Positions 8,907 through 19,872 are shown, counted from the stretch's first letter. The stretch: 64,000 nucleotides of DNA from Streptococcus parasanguinis ATCC 15912 (GCF_000164675.2 NC_015678.1:434001-498000); one strand, 5' to 3'. Numbers and translations: made by a program. The notes: a model not told the origin generated them from the sequence alone.

Positions 8907-9725
8907 ATGAGAACTGATACAGAAATGATGACTCTGATCTTGCAGATAGCTGATACTCTAAAAGTAGAAGCAATTGCTTTATCCGGATCCCGAACGAATC
9001 CTCAGTCCGTAAAAGATGAGTTTCAAGATTACGATGTGGTCTATATAGTTGATGATCTAGAAGACCTGATTTCAGATTTATCCTGGTTGGATCAGTTCGG
9101 AAACCTCCTGATTTCCCAACATAACGTAGTAGACCATCGTCGTCTGTATCTCATGCTCTTTGAAGATGGGAATCGTATTGATTTAACCCTCTGCCCCAAG
9201 GAGTATATCCAAGAGTGGGTGGACAGCGAAGCAGGTTTCAGAGTGCTAAAAGACGAAAATAGTTTGTTTGAAGCCTATCAGCCTAATGCCAAGCGCTACT
9301 GGACCGGTTCGCCTACTGAAGAGGAGTTTGCAGCTACTTGCAATGAATTTTGGTGGGTATCGGCTTATGTCGTCAAAGGGATTCGAAGAAATCAGCTCAT
9401 CTATGCGACCGATCACCTCTATGGCGTTTGCCAGCAAGAACTCCTCAAGATACTAGCTTGGCAGGTAGCAAGTGATAAGGGAATAGTTGACATCGGAAAG
9501 AACTACAAGTACCTCTTTCACTATTTGCCTGCAGAGAAGGAAAAGGTGTTCTCAGCACTTCTTGATCTATCTAGTATAGAGAAGATTGGTCAGTCCTTAT
9601 TCGCTACCATGAAGTTATTCGATGGTGAAGCGCAAGAATTGGCCCAAAAGATGGGGTTTACTTACGATAAGAAAGTAGCAGAGAAAATGATTTCTTATGC
9701 TAAAGAGAAACTTTCGAATCATTAA
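8907..9725 (+). CDS. Aminoglycoside 6-adenylyltransferase-like protein (AadE/ANT(6) family)
   Basis: A 272-residue nucleotidyltransferase of the ANT(6)/streptomycin adenylyltransferase family. The N-terminal GSRTNP motif followed by FQDYDVVY is the GS...DxD nucleotidyltransferase site, and the C-terminal half matches the family helical domain. AAGGA precedes the ATG. It sits 55 bp after parE in a core locus and shows no mobile-element boundary, so it is a resident chromosomal member and not a recently acquired resistance gene. Whether it modifies streptomycin or another small molecule cannot be read from the sequence. Confidence 0.8.
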   Translation: MRTDTEMMTLILQIADTLKVEAIALSGSRTNPQSVKDEFQDYDVVYIVDDLEDLISDLSWLDQFGNLLISQHNVVDHRRLYLMLFEDGNRIDLTLCPKEYIQEWVDSEAGFRVLKDENSLFEAYQPNAKRYWTGSPTEEEFAATCNEFWWVSAYVVKGIRRNQLIYATDHLYGVCQQELLKILAWQVASDKGIVDIGKNYKYLFHYLPAEKEKVFSALLDLSSIEKIGQSLFATMKLFDGEAQELAQKMGFTYDKKVAEKMISYAKEKLSNH

Positions 9726-10088
9726 TGAATCTATTTTATACTACAGAAAGATGGTTTTGTTACAGAATGTAACTGAATCCTCTTTCTACAAAAGACTACT
9801 CAACATTCTTTGAAAGGAGTTGAACACGCCCTATATACTGTGTGAAACTCTTGATTCAATCATTTAACCACGTATTAAAAACTACAGAAAGGATCGTTTG
9901 GTTACTTTCAGTAACTGAACACGGGACTAATTTCTTAGGAAAAAAGATAAATCGCTTTGGGTTCATGGAATCCTGCATCAATTTCCTAGTTTTTCCACAG
10001 CCGTTACTACTTCAGTTGTGTACGGATGTGGATGCCCTAGGGTACTACAGAAATTTTCGGCAAGCCGAAACGTCCCTTTGTATCTTAT
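9726..10088 (+). other. 363-bp spacer before parC with repeated units and inverted repeats
   Basis: The motif ACTACAGAAA occurs at 9740, 9881 and 10044. The first two copies are each followed by AG or GG and then, about 20 nt on, by an inverted repeat GTTAC-5 nt-GTAAC ending in TGAA, so a unit of about 45 nt is duplicated 141 bp apart. A perfect 7-bp inverted repeat (TTTCGGC-AA-GCCGAAA) lies at 10055-10070, just before parC. I see no convincing gene here: the 84-codon open frame at 9842-10096 lacks a ribosome site and overlaps the parC start. Confidence 0.5.
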
Positions 10089-12542
10089 ATGAGTAATATC
10101 CAAAATATGTCCTTAGAGGACATCATGGGAGAGCGCTTTGGTCGCTACTCCAAATACATTATTCAAGAACGGGCCCTTCCTGATATTCGGGATGGCTTGA
10201 AACCTGTTCAACGGCGGATTCTTTATTCTATGAATAAGGACGGCAATACCCATGACAAGGGCTACCGCAAGTCTGCCAAATCCGTCGGAAATATCATGGG
10301 GAATTTCCACCCTCACGGGGATAGTTCGATCTATGATGCCATGGTCCGCATGTCTCAAGACTGGAAGAATCGTGAGATTCTTGTTGAGATGCACGGTAAC
10401 AATGGTTCTATGGACGGTGATCCACCGGCTGCCATGCGTTATACGGAAGCCCGTCTATCTGAAATTGCTGGTTATCTCCTTCAAGATATCGAAAAGAACA
10501 CAGTGCCATTTGCCTGGAACTTTGACGATACAGAAAAAGAGCCAACTGTTTTACCAGCAGCCTTTCCAAACCTTTTGGTCAATGGGGCTACAGGGATTTC
10601 AGCTGGTTACGCGACAGATATTCCGCCACATAACCTTGCTGAAGTCATCGATGCGGTGGTTTATATGATCGACCATCCTTCTGCTAAGGTAGACAAACTC
10701 ATGGAGTTTCTACCTGGACCTGATTTTCCGACCGGTGCCATTATCCAAGGTCGCGATGAAATCAAGAAAGCCTATGAAACTGGTAAGGGACGGGTGGTTG
10801 TCCGCTCTAAGACAGATATCGAGCAACTCAAAGGCGGTAAGCAACAAATCGTCGTCACTGAGATTCCTTATGAGATCAACAAGGCTGTCTTGGTCAAGAA
10901 AATTGACGATGTTCGTGTCAGTAACAAGGTGGCCGGTATTGCAGAAGTTCGGGATGAGTCTGACCGAGATGGTCTTCGCATTGCCATTGAGCTCAAGAAA
11001 GATGCCAATGCAGATTTGATCTTGAATTACTTGTTCAAGTATACAGACTTGCAAGTCAACTACAACTTCAATATGGTGGCGATTGACAATTATACCCCTC
11101 GTCAAGTGGGGATTGTGCCGATTCTCTCTAGCTACATTGCTCACCGTCGGGATATCATTGTCGCTCGCTCGCGCTTTGACAAGGAAAAGGCCGAACGACG
11201 CCTCCACATCGTAGAGGGACTGATCCGCGTGATTTCCATCCTCGATGAAGTGATTGCCTTGATTCGTGCTTCTGAAAACAAGTCAGATGCCAAGGAAAAC
11301 CTCAAGGTTAGCTACGATTTCACAGAAGAGCAAGCAGAAGCCATTGTCACCTTGCAATTGTACCGTTTGACCAATACAGATATCGTCACCTTGGAAGAAG
11401 AGCATGCTAACCTCAAGGAGCAAATCGCGACCTTAGCAGCCATCATTGGGGACGAACGGACCATGTTCAATCTCATGAAGAAGGAATTGCGTGAAGTCAA
11501 GAAGCTCTTTGGCAACCCTCGTCGCAGTGAGCTGCAAGATACTGCTAAAACGATCGAGATTGATACAGCCAGTCTCATTGTCGAAGAAGAAACCTTCGTT
11601 AGCGTGACCCGTGCTGGTTACATTAAACGGACCTCTCCTCGTTCGTTCAATGCCTCAACACTGGAAGAAGTTGGAAAACGAGATGATGACGAGTTGATTT
11701 TCGTAGAGCCTGCTAAGACCACCCAGCATCTTTTACTCTTTACCAACTTGGGAAATGCCATTTATCGACCAATTCATGAATTGACAGATACTAAGTGGAA
11801 GGATATCGGAGAGCACCTTAGTCAGACTTTGACCAATTTCGAGCAAGAGGAAGAAATTCTCTTTGCGGAGGTTGTGGATCAGTTTGAAGGAGTGACCTAC
11901 TTTGCTGCAACTCAACAAGGCCAAATCAAGCGTTTTGAACGCAAGGAATTGAGCCCATGGCGGACTTATCGTTCTAAATCGACTAAGTATGCTAAGATAA
12001 AAGACCAAGAGGACCGTATCGTAGCGGTTGCACCAGTTGTCTTCGAGGACATCATGATCATTACCAAAAATGGTTATGGGTTGCGCTTTAATATTGAAGA
12101 GGTCCCTGTCGTAGGAGCCAAAGCTGCAGGGGTTAAAGCTATTAACCTCAAAGACGGGGATCAAGTCGCTGCCACCTTTAAGTCGACGACTCCAAGTATG
12201 TATATTTTAACCCAGCGAGGCAGTCTCAAACGGATGTTGCAAGACGATATTCCTGTAACTAGCCGTGCTAAACGTGGCCTACAGGTCTTGCGTGAGTTGA
12301 AAAATAAACCCCACCGCGTCTTCAAGGCAGGTCCAGTTTTCACGGACCAAGGAGATTTTGATCTCTTTACGAGCCAGGAAGAAGTAGGAGAGCAAGATCA
12401 AATTCTTGCCATTACGTCTACCACTGGACAGGTGACCGAGGTTGATTTGACACAATTAAGCATTTCTGAAAGAACAAGCAATGGATCCTTTGTCAATGAT
12501 ACCATTTCGGATCAAGAAGTTTTTTCAGCCACTATCAAATAA
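10089..12542 (+). CDS. parC: DNA topoisomerase IV subunit A
   Basis: DNA-cleaving subunit of topoisomerase IV. The 817 residues contain the breakage-reunion domain with the catalytic tyrosine segment AAMRYTEARLS and a C-terminal beta-pinwheel. The quinolone region reads GDSSIYD, so Ser79 and Asp83 are wild type; position 137 is Asn (Lys in many pneumococci), a natural variant. The start MSNIQNMSLEDI matches the family, yet no Shine-Dalgarno is visible before ATG 10089; instead a perfect inverted repeat ends 18 nt upstream. It is followed by a terminator. Confidence 0.97.
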   Translation: MSNIQNMSLEDIMGERFGRYSKYIIQERALPDIRDGLKPVQRRILYSMNKDGNTHDKGYRKSAKSVGNIMGNFHPHGDSSIYDAMVRMSQDWKNREILVEMHGNNGSMDGDPPAAMRYTEARLSEIAGYLLQDIEKNTVPFAWNFDDTEKEPTVLPAAFPNLLVNGATGISAGYATDIPPHNLAEVIDAVVYMIDHPSAKVDKLMEFLPGPDFPTGAIIQGRDEIKKAYETGKGRVVVRSKTDIEQLKGGKQQIVVTEIPYEINKAVLVKKIDDVRVSNKVAGIAEVRDESDRDGLRIAIELKKDANADLILNYLFKYTDLQVNYNFNMVAIDNYTPRQVGIVPILSSYIAHRRDIIVARSRFDKEKAERRLHIVEGLIRVISILDEVIALIRASENKSDAKENLKVSYDFTEEQAEAIVTLQLYRLTNTDIVTLEEEHANLKEQIATLAAIIGDERTMFNLMKKELREVKKLFGNPRRSELQDTAKTIEIDTASLIVEEETFVSVTRAGYIKRTSPRSFNASTLEEVGKRDDDELIFVEPAKTTQHLLLFTNLGNAIYRPIHELTDTKWKDIGEHLSQTLTNFEQEEEILFAEVVDQFEGVTYFAATQQGQIKRFERKELSPWRTYRSKSTKYAKIKDQEDRIVAVAPVVFEDIMIITKNGYGLRFNIEEVPVVGAKAAGVKAINLKDGDQVAATFKSTTPSMYILTQRGSLKRMLQDDIPVTSRAKRGLQVLRELKNKPHRVFKAGPVFTDQGDFDLFTSQEEVGEQDQILAITSTTGQVTEVDLTQLSISERTSNGSFVNDTISDQEVFSATIK

Positions 12543-12544
12543 AA

Positions 12545-12578
12545 AAAGGGGTCGGTCCATTCTAGGACTGACTTTCTT
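12545..12578 (+). terminator. Terminator after parC
   Basis: GTCGGTCC (12551-12558) pairs with GGACTGAC (12565-12572) over 8 bp, flanked by an A-run before and TTTCTTT after. Confidence 0.75.
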
Positions 12579-12586
12579 TAAAAATA

Positions 12587-12640
12587 AATTTTCTGAAAAT
12601 TGAAAATATCACTTGAAATTCTCATGAAATGGTGTACAAT
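12587..12640 (+). promoter_or_regulatory. Perfect CodY box and promoter of ilvE
   Basis: Positions 12587-12601 match AATTTTCWGAAAATT at 15 of 15. TTGAAA at 12613-12618 and TACAAT at 12635-12640 give a promoter with a 16-bp spacer. The CodY box lies just upstream of the -35. CodY is the branched-chain amino acid and GTP sensing regulator of Firmicutes, so repression of ilvE in rich medium is expected. Confidence 0.75.
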
Positions 12641-12709
12641 AGTCTACATAGATTGAGAAACTAAATGGACCTGAACCAGGTCAAAAAGAAAAAATTAAGG
12701 AGCACGATC

Positions 12710-13732
12710 ATGACAGTATCACTTGATTGGGAAAACCTTGGCTTTTCATATATGAAATTACCCTATCGTTATTTGGCGTATTATCGCAATGGAGCTTGGG
12801 AAAAGGGAGAATTGACAGAAGATGCGACCTTGCATATATCCGAATCTTCTCCAAGTTTGCATTACGGTCAGCAAGCCTTTGAAGGCTTAAAAGCCTACCG
12901 TACAAAAGATGGAAGCATCCAATTGTTCCGTCCAGATCAAAACGCCAAACGTTTGCAACGTACGGCGGATCGTTTGCTGATGCCTCAAGTTCCAACAGAT
13001 ATGTTTGTGGATGCTTGTAAGGCAGTCGTAAAAGCAAATGAAGAGTATGTTCCACCATATGGTACAGGAGCTACCCTTTACCTTCGTCCTCTTTTGATCG
13101 GTGTTGGAGATATTATTGGTGTAAAACCTGCAGATGAGTATATCTTTACCATCTTTGCAATGCCTGTCGGTAACTACTTTAAAGGTGGTTTGGTTCCAAC
13201 GAACTTCTTGATTCAAGATGAGTACGATCGTGCTGCTCCACATGGTACTGGGGCTGCAAAAGTTGGAGGGAACTACGCAGCTAGTATGTTGCCAGGTAAG
13301 ATTGCCCATGATCGTAACTTCTCTGACGTGATTTACCTTGATCCAGCGACGCACACCAAGATTGAAGAAGTTGGTTCTGCAAACTTCTTTGGAATTACTG
13401 CTAATAATGAATTTGTGACGCCATTGAGCCCTTCTATCTTGCCATCGATCACCAAGTATTCTTTACTTTACTTGGCAGAACACCGTCTTGGTATGACACC
13501 AATTGAAGGGGATGTCTTTATCAATGACTTGGATCGCTTTGTAGAAGCAGGAGCTTGTGGTACCGCAGCTGTCATCTCTCCAATCGGAGGTGTTCAACAC
13601 GGGGATGACTTCCATGTCTTCTATTCTGAAACAGAAGTAGGTCCTATCACACGGAAGCTTTATGACGAGTTGACCGGTATCCAATTTGGTGATGTCGAAG
13701 CGCCAGAAGGATGGATTGTCAAAGTCGATTAA
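12710..13732 (+). CDS. ilvE: Branched-chain amino acid aminotransferase
   Basis: PLP enzyme (fold type IV) catalysing the last step of Leu, Ile and Val synthesis and the first step of their breakdown. ATG 12710 (MTVSLDWENLG; 340 residues) has AAGGAG at 12697-12702. An in-frame ATG at 12665 would place the start only 25 nt after the -10 and has no ribosome site. The LHYGQQAFEGLKAY segment and the GTGAAKVGGNYAAS PLP-lysine region are intact. A perfect CodY box precedes it. A diverged copy of the intergenic repeat follows. Confidence 0.96.
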   Translation: MTVSLDWENLGFSYMKLPYRYLAYYRNGAWEKGELTEDATLHISESSPSLHYGQQAFEGLKAYRTKDGSIQLFRPDQNAKRLQRTADRLLMPQVPTDMFVDACKAVVKANEEYVPPYGTGATLYLRPLLIGVGDIIGVKPADEYIFTIFAMPVGNYFKGGLVPTNFLIQDEYDRAAPHGTGAAKVGGNYAASMLPGKIAHDRNFSDVIYLDPATHTKIEEVGSANFFGITANNEFVTPLSPSILPSITKYSLLYLAEHRLGMTPIEGDVFINDLDRFVEAGACGTAAVISPIGGVQHGDDFHVFYSETEVGPITRKLYDELTGIQFGDVEAPEGWIVKVD

Positions 13733-13738
13733 ACCGAA

Positions 13739-13908
13739 AGAGTCTGAGACAAAAGTGTCCAGGCTTCAATGAGAAACAGCCTTAACGAAGGACGCAGTAG
13801 CTAATGTTACTCTTCATTCGCTTTTAGGAATAGAAGGGTGACGAATGACTCTTGCGGGGGTGGGATAAAGAAGGAATTTCTAACTAAATTCTTTCTGACC
13901 CACTCCCT
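13739..13908 (-). repeat. Three-hairpin intergenic repeat, diverged copy F
   Basis: Same architecture as the ~175-bp family, in inverted orientation, but with mostly different sequence. It opens with GAGACAAAAGTGTC-type arms, has GACGCAGT in the middle and ends with a GTGGGATAAAGAAGGAATTT / AAATTCTTTC...CCCAC hairpin at about 13859-13904. It lies between ilvE and the DUF2969 gene, within the 235-bp spacer, and probably acts as a terminator of ilvE. Confidence 0.6.
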
Positions 13909-13967
13909 TTTCTCTTGCGTCATCAAGAGAATTTTTGTAAAATAGAAAAAGTGAAAAGAGGGTTGAA

Positions 13968-14198
13968 ATGAGTAAAAAAGATAAGAAAATTGAGATTCAA
14001 ATCGTTGATAGTAAAGTAACCGTCGGAAAAGACACTTTTGATGGATTCACTTTGTCCATTGGAAAGAAAACGATTGGTGAAATTGCAGACATGGCAGGTC
14101 AGTTTGCCATTATCAAAAATGGAAATGTGGATTCACTTTACAAAAAACTTGAAAAAGCCGTTGAAATTTTAATAGAAAATTATAATTTGAATAAATAA
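13968..14198 (+). CDS. DUF2969 family protein
   Basis: A 76-residue, lysine-rich, soluble protein matching the DUF2969 family of streptococci and other Lactobacillales. GAGGG precedes the ATG, and TAAAAT upstream is a likely -10. The function is unknown. It precedes two tRNA genes that have their own promoter. Confidence 0.8.
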   Translation: MSKKDKKIEIQIVDSKVTVGKDTFDGFTLSIGKKTIGEIADMAGQFAIIKNGNVDSLYKKLEKAVEILIENYNLNK

Positions 14199-14202
14199 GG
14201 GC

Positions 14203-14231
14203 TTGCAATCATAGTAAATCAATGGTATAAT
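14203..14231 (+). promoter_or_regulatory. Promoter of the tRNA-Tyr/tRNA-Gln pair
   Basis: TTGCAA (14203-14208) and TATAAT (14226-14231) with a 17-bp spacer and a TGG extension lie 19 nt before tRNA-Tyr. Confidence 0.7.
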
Positions 14232-14250
14232 AGATCCTGTTGATTTATAT

Positions 14251-14331
14251 GGAGAGATAGCGAAGAGGCTAAACGCGGCGGACTGTAAATCCGCTCCTTT
14301 GGGTTCGGGGGTTCGAATCCCTCTCTCTCCA
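14251..14331 (+). tRNA. tRNA-Tyr (GTA)
   Basis: An 81-nt class II tRNA. Acceptor arms GGAGAGA and TCTCTCC close with discriminator A. The anticodon loop CTGTAAA carries GTA at 14285-14287. A long variable arm (TCCTTTGGGTTC region) and the GGTTCGAATCC T-loop are present. CCA is not encoded. Confidence 0.95.
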
Positions 14332-14380
14332 TTAGCGTTCATTGTGACGATGATAAAGTGACTAATGTCAGCGCTCTTTT

Positions 14381-14452
14381 TGGGGTATAGCCAAGCGGTA
14401 AGGCAAGGGACTTTGACTCCCTCATGCGTTGGTTCGAATCCAGCTACCCCAG
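14381..14452 (+). tRNA. tRNA-Gln (TTG)
   Basis: A 72-nt tRNA with acceptor arms TGGGGTA and TACCCCA and discriminator G. The anticodon loop CTTTGAC has TTG at 14413-14415. The GGTTCGAATCC T-arm is intact. It lies 49 nt after tRNA-Tyr, so the two are probably co-transcribed. An AT-rich weak hairpin follows at about 14478-14501. Confidence 0.95.
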
Positions 14453-14620
14453 TTCTTAGGTAATATCAGATAAGTGATAAAATATCTATCCAGGTATTTT
14501 ATTTCTTTATAGGATGAGTCGTTAAAGATTGTAGTTGATCTCATTGCGAGTGCTTGCTTAGGAAAAATAATTATAAGTATGTCAAGTTATAGAAAACTTG
14601 ATTGTTGGAGGATTTTTTAG

Positions 14621-15820
14621 ATGAATGAATTTGAAGATTTGCTAAACAGTGTTAGCCAAGTTGAACCAGGTGACGTTGTTACTGCTGAAGTATTGACAGT
14701 TGACGCGAACCAAGCTAACGTTGCAATCTCTGGAACTGGTGTCGAAGGTGTCTTGACTCTTCGCGAATTGACAAACGATCGTGATGCTGACATCAACGAC
14801 TTGGTAAAACCAGGTGAAACACTTGAATTGCTTGTTCTTCGTCAAGTAGTTGGTAAAGATACTGATACAGTAACTTACCTTGTATCTAAAAAACGTTTGG
14901 AAGCTCGCAAAGCATGGGACAAATTGGTCGGACGTGAAGAAGAAGTTGTTACTGTTAAAGGAACTCGCGCTGTTAAGGGCGGACTTTCAGTAGAATTTGA
15001 AGGACTTCGTGGATTTATTCCAGCTTCAATGCTTGATACTCGTTTTGTACGTAACACTGAACGTTTCGTAGGTCAAGAATTTGATGCTAAAATCAAAGAA
15101 GTAGATCCAAAAGAAAACCGCTTTATCCTTTCACGTCGTGAAGTTGTTGAAGCTGCGTCAGCTGCAGCACGCGCAGAAGTATTTGGTAAATTGAACGTTG
15201 GTGATATCGTAACTGGTAAAGTTGCACGTATCACAAGCTTCGGTGCTTTCATCGACCTTGGTGGTGTTGATGGATTGGTTCACTTGACAGAATTGTCACA
15301 CGAACGCAACGTATCACCTAAATCAGTTGTAACTGTTGGTGAAGAAATCCAAGTGAAAGTTCTTGACTTGAACGAAGAAGAAGGTCGTGTATCACTTTCA
15401 TTGAAAGCTACAACACCTGGACCATGGGATGGCGTTGAACAAAAATTGGCTGCTGGTGATGTTATCGAAGGAACTGTTAAACGTTTGACTGACTTCGGTG
15501 CATTCGTTGAAGTATTGCCAGGTATCGACGGTCTTGTACACATCTCACAAATTTCACACAAACGTGTTGAAAATCCAAAAGATGTTCTTAAAGTTGGACA
15601 AGAAGTAACTGTTAAAGTTCTTGAAGTAAATGCTGCAGATGAACGTGTATCACTTTCTATCAAAGCTCTTGAAGAACGTCCAGCTCAAGAAGAAGGCGAA
15701 AAACAAGAAAAACGTCAATCTCGCCCACGTCGTCCAAAACAAGAAAAACGTGACTTTGATCTTCCAGAAACTCAAACTGGATTCTCAATGGCTGACTTGT
15801 TTGGCGATATCGAATTGTAA
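14621..15820 (+). CDS. rpsA: 30S ribosomal protein S1
   Basis: RNA-binding ribosomal protein with four S1 (OB-fold) domains, the short form usual in Gram-positives (399 residues here). Domains three and four are the clearest: each opens with a SFGAF or DFGAF segment and contains GVDGLVH or GIDGLVH. The charged C-terminal tail (about 350-399) is rich in Glu, Lys and Arg and ends FGDIEL. GGAGG precedes the ATG. Codon use is visibly biased toward the highly expressed set. An inverted copy of the intergenic repeat starts 10 bp after the stop. Confidence 0.95.
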   Translation: MNEFEDLLNSVSQVEPGDVVTAEVLTVDANQANVAISGTGVEGVLTLRELTNDRDADINDLVKPGETLELLVLRQVVGKDTDTVTYLVSKKRLEARKAWDKLVGREEEVVTVKGTRAVKGGLSVEFEGLRGFIPASMLDTRFVRNTERFVGQEFDAKIKEVDPKENRFILSRREVVEAASAAARAEVFGKLNVGDIVTGKVARITSFGAFIDLGGVDGLVHLTELSHERNVSPKSVVTVGEEIQVKVLDLNEEEGRVSLSLKATTPGPWDGVEQKLAAGDVIEGTVKRLTDFGAFVEVLPGIDGLVHISQISHKRVENPKDVLKVGQEVTVKVLEVNAADERVSLSIKALEERPAQEEGEKQEKRQSRPRRPKQEKRDFDLPETQTGFSMADLFGDIEL

Positions 15821-15829
15821 TATTCAAAA

Positions 15830-16006
15830 GAGGCTGGGACAAAAGTCCTAGCCTCTCAATTATTTTTGGATTGTCGAGCAAGACGCAGTGGTTGAGTGGG
15901 CTCTACTACGCTGATTTCATCAGCTTTTACAGCCCTACTCAACTGTGCGGAGGTGGGACGACGAAATCGAATTCTAACGAATTACCGATTTCTGTCCCAC
16001 TCTCTT
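15830..16006 (-). repeat. Three-hairpin intergenic repeat, copy A
   Basis: Near-identical to copies B-E but inverted. In plus-strand order it has hairpin GAGGCTGGGAC...GTCCTAGCCTC, then a long middle hairpin (GACGCAGTGGTTGAGT...ACTCAACTGTGCG), then hairpin GTGGGAC...GTCCCAC followed by a T-run. It separates rpsA from tRNA-Arg and probably terminates rpsA. Confidence 0.85.
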
Positions 16007-16051
16007 TTTTACTTGTAAAATTTTTGAAAATTTGATATACTATAATAGTTG

Positions 16052-16123
16052 CCACCCTTAGTGTAATGGATATCACGTAAGATTCCGGTTCTTGAGATGG
16101 GGGTTCGATTCCCTCAGGGTGGA
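16052..16123 (+). tRNA. tRNA-Arg (CCG)
   Basis: A 72-nt tRNA with acceptor arms CCACCCT and AGGGTGG and discriminator A. The anticodon stem TAAGA/TCTTG encloses loop TTCCGGT, giving anticodon CCG for the codon CGG. TATAAT at 16041-16046 lies just upstream. A hairpin with T-run follows at 16131-16159. Confidence 0.9.
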
Positions 16124-16130
16124 AAGAAGA

Positions 16131-16160
16131 AAAGGTTGAGAAGTCTCTCAGCCTTTTTTA
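16131..16160 (+). terminator. Terminator after tRNA-Arg
   Basis: AAAGGTTGAGA and TCTCAGCCTTTTTT form a hairpin with a T-run 8 nt after the tRNA. Confidence 0.75.
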
Positions 16161-16180
16161 TTTTATGTTCATAGCTCAAA

Positions 16181-16209
16181 AAAAGACTCTCAAATTTGAG
16201 AGTCTTTTC
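16181..16209. terminator. Terminator of ldh (bidirectional form)
   Basis: AAAAGACTCTCAAA and TTTGAGAGTCTTTT are perfect complements, with A- and T-runs on both sides, 9 bp beyond the ldh stop. Confidence 0.85.
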
Positions 16210-16217
16210 TAATTGAA

Positions 16218-17323
<1,106 letters not shown>

Positions 17324-17357
17324 TTTGTACTCCTTAGAAGAAAAATAGGCTAAAATG

Positions 17358-17366
17358 TGTTATAAT
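17358..17366 (+). promoter_or_regulatory. Extended -10 promoter of gyrA
   Basis: TG-T-TATAAT at 17358-17366 gives an extended -10; no good -35 is visible. The start codon follows 37 nt after the hexamer. Confidence 0.55.
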
Positions 17367-17402
17367 AGTATGGTGAATTAAGTAAAGAGAGGCATTTTTT
17401 GA

Positions 17403-19859
17403 ATGCAGGATAAGAATCTAATTGATGTGAATTTAACATCAGAAATGAAGACGAGTTTTATCGATTATGCCATGAGTGTTATCGTTGCTCGTGCCCTCCC
17501 TGATGTTCGTGATGGTTTGAAACCTGTTCACCGGCGTATTTTGTACGGAATGAATGAATTGGGTGTTACACCAGATAAACCACATAAGAAATCAGCCCGT
17601 ATCACAGGGGATGTTATGGGTAAATACCACCCACACGGGGATTCCTCTATTTATGAAGCCATGGTTCGGATGGCGCAATGGTGGAGTTATCGCTACATGT
17701 TAGTGGATGGTCATGGAAACTTTGGTTCTATGGACGGTGATGGCGCCGCTGCACAACGGTATACAGAAGCCCGTATGAGTAAGATTGCTCTTGAAATGTT
17801 GCGGGATATCAATAAAAATACAGTTGATTTTGTAGATAACTATGATGCCAGTGAGCGCGAACCTTTGGTCTTACCTGCACGTTTTCCTAACCTTCTCGTC
17901 AATGGTGCTACTGGGATTGCCGTTGGGATGGCTACCAATATTCCTCCTCACAATTTGGGAGAAACCATTGACGCAGTGAAGCTGATGATGGATAATCCTG
18001 AGGTAACGACCCGTGAACTCATGGAAGTTCTTCCTGGTCCAGATTTCCCGACAGGTGCTCTCGTTATGGGGAAATCAGGTATCCATAAAGCCTATGAAAC
18101 AGGGAAAGGGTCGATCGTACTTCGCTCTCGTACAGAGATTGAAGTGACCAAGAGTGGCCGTGAACGGATTGTTGTTACCGAGTTCCCTTATATGGTCAAT
18201 AAAACCAAGGTTCACGAGCATATCGTTCGCTTGGTGCAAGAAAAACGGATCGAAGGGATTACAGCTGTACGTGATGAGTCAAACCGTGAAGGGGTTCGTT
18301 TTGTGATTGAGGTCCGCCGAGATGCTTCGGCTAACGTTATTTTGAACAACCTCTTTAAGATGACACAAATGCAAACCAATTTTGGATTCAATATGTTGGC
18401 GATCCAAAATGGTGTTCCAAAGATTCTTTCTCTTCGCCAAATTTTAGGTGCTTATATTGAGCACCAGAAAGAAGTGGTGACTCGACGGACCATCTTTGAT
18501 AAAGAAAAAGCGGAAGCACGTGCCCATATCTTAGAAGGTTTGCTCATCGCCTTAGATCACATCGATGAAGTGATCCGGATCATCCGCAATAGCCAGACAG
18601 ACGCTGAAGCACAAGCTGAATTGATGGCTAAATTCAAGCTCTCTGAACGTCAAAGCCAAGCCATTTTGGACATGCGTCTTCGTCGTTTGACAGGTTTGGA
18701 ACGAGACAAGATCCAAAGTGAATACGATGATCTGGTTGCCTTGATTGCTGATTTGGCTGATATTTTGGCGAAACCAGAACGTGTGGCTACCATCATCAAG
18801 GAAGAATTGGAAGAAGTCAAACGCAAGTTTGGCGATGCTCGTCGAACTGAGTTGATGGTTGGAGAAGTCCTTTCTCTTGAAGATGAGGACTTGATTGAAG
18901 AAACAGATGTCTTGATCACCCTTTCTAACAAAGGCTACATCAAACGTTTGGACCAAGCGGAATTTACGGCTCAAAAACGTGGTGGACGTGGGGTTCAAGG
19001 AACTGGTGTCAAAGATGATGACTTTGTCCGTGAACTGGTCTCTACGAGCACCCATGATCATTTGCTCTTCTTTACCAATAAGGGGCGTGTCTATCGTCTG
19101 AAAGGTTATGAGATTCCAGAATATGGTCGGACAGCTAAAGGATTACCAATCGTCAACCTCTTAAAATTGGACGAAGGTGAATCGATTCAAACCATTATCA
19201 ATGTGGAGCAAGACCGCAGTGACGAAGCATATCTCTTCTTTACGACGCGACAAGGTTTAGTCAAACGGACCAATGTAGCTGAATTTTCAAATATCCGTCA
19301 GAACGGTCTCAAAGCTCTGAATTTGCGTGATGAGGATGAATTGATCAATGTCTTCCTTACAGATGGCAATGCTGACGTCATTATCGGTACCAAGTATGGT
19401 TATTCTGTCCGCTTTAATGAGGCTGTAGTCCGGAATATGGGACGTTCTGCCACTGGTGTACGTGGTGTGAATCTCCGCGAAGGAGACAGGGTTGTTGGGG
19501 CTAGCGTCGTTACGGATCAAGATGAAGTATTGATCATCACGGAAAAAGGATATGGTAAGCGAACAATGGCTAGCGAATACCCAACAAAAGGCCGTGGTGG
19601 TAAAGGTATCAAAACCGCCAATATTACAGAAAAAAATGGTCCCTTAGCTGGTCTTTTAACCGTAAAAGGGGATGAAGATCTGATGATCATTACCGATACC
19701 GGAGTTATGATCCGGACAGGTGTGGCTAACATTTCTCAAACGGGTCGTTCAACTCAGGGTGTGAAAGTCATGAGGTTGGATCAGGATGCGAAAATTGTGA
19801 CCTTTACAACTGTCCAGCCCGATGAAAAAGATGAAGAAGTAGTGGAAGAAAACGAATAG
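17403..19859 (+). CDS. gyrA: DNA gyrase subunit A
   Basis: DNA-cleaving subunit of gyrase, which introduces negative supercoils. It has 818 residues. The breakage domain has the catalytic tyrosine segment [11 protein letters not shown], and the quinolone region reads GDSSIYE (Ser81 and Glu85 wild type). The C-terminal pinwheel contains the gyrase-specific GyrA box as QKRGGRG near residue 520. The C-terminus ends in an acidic tail rich in Glu and Asp. srtA follows after 13 bp and is likely co-transcribed. Confidence 0.97.
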   Translation: MQDKNLIDVNLTSEMKTSFIDYAMSVIVARALPDVRDGLKPVHRRILYGMNELGVTPDKPHKKSARITGDVMGKYHPHGDSSIYEAMVRMAQWWSYRYMLVDGHGNFGSMDGDGAAAQRYTEARMSKIALEMLRDINKNTVDFVDNYDASEREPLVLPARFPNLLVNGATGIAVGMATNIPPHNLGETIDAVKLMMDNPEVTTRELMEVLPGPDFPTGALVMGKSGIHKAYETGKGSIVLRSRTEIEVTKSGRERIVVTEFPYMVNKTKVHEHIVRLVQEKRIEGITAVRDESNREGVRFVIEVRRDASANVILNNLFKMTQMQTNFGFNMLAIQNGVPKILSLRQILGAYIEHQKEVVTRRTIFDKEKAEARAHILEGLLIALDHIDEVIRIIRNSQTDAEAQAELMAKFKLSERQSQAILDMRLRRLTGLERDKIQSEYDDLVALIADLADILAKPERVATIIKEELEEVKRKFGDARRTELMVGEVLSLEDEDLIEETDVLITLSNKGYIKRLDQAEFTAQKRGGRGVQGTGVKDDDFVRELVSTSTHDHLLFFTNKGRVYRLKGYEIPEYGRTAKGLPIVNLLKLDEGESIQTIINVEQDRSDEAYLFFTTRQGLVKRTNVAEFSNIRQNGLKALNLRDEDELINVFLTDGNADVIIGTKYGYSVRFNEAVVRNMGRSATGVRGVNLREGDRVVGASVVTDQDEVLIITEKGYGKRTMASEYPTKGRGGKGIKTANITEKNGPLAGLLTVKGDEDLMIITDTGVMIRTGVANISQTGRSTQGVKVMRLDQDAKIVTFTTVQPDEKDEEVVEENE

Positions 19860-19872
19860 ATAAGGGGACAGC

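Noticed and set aside
9842..10096. 84-codon frame in the spacer before parC
   Set aside because: No ribosome site, runs through the repeats and overlaps the parC start in another frame.
10497..10499. ParC Asn137 as a quinolone-resistance change
   Set aside because: Variation at this position is a known natural polymorphism; the decisive Ser79/Asp83 in ParC and Ser81/Glu85 in GyrA are wild type.
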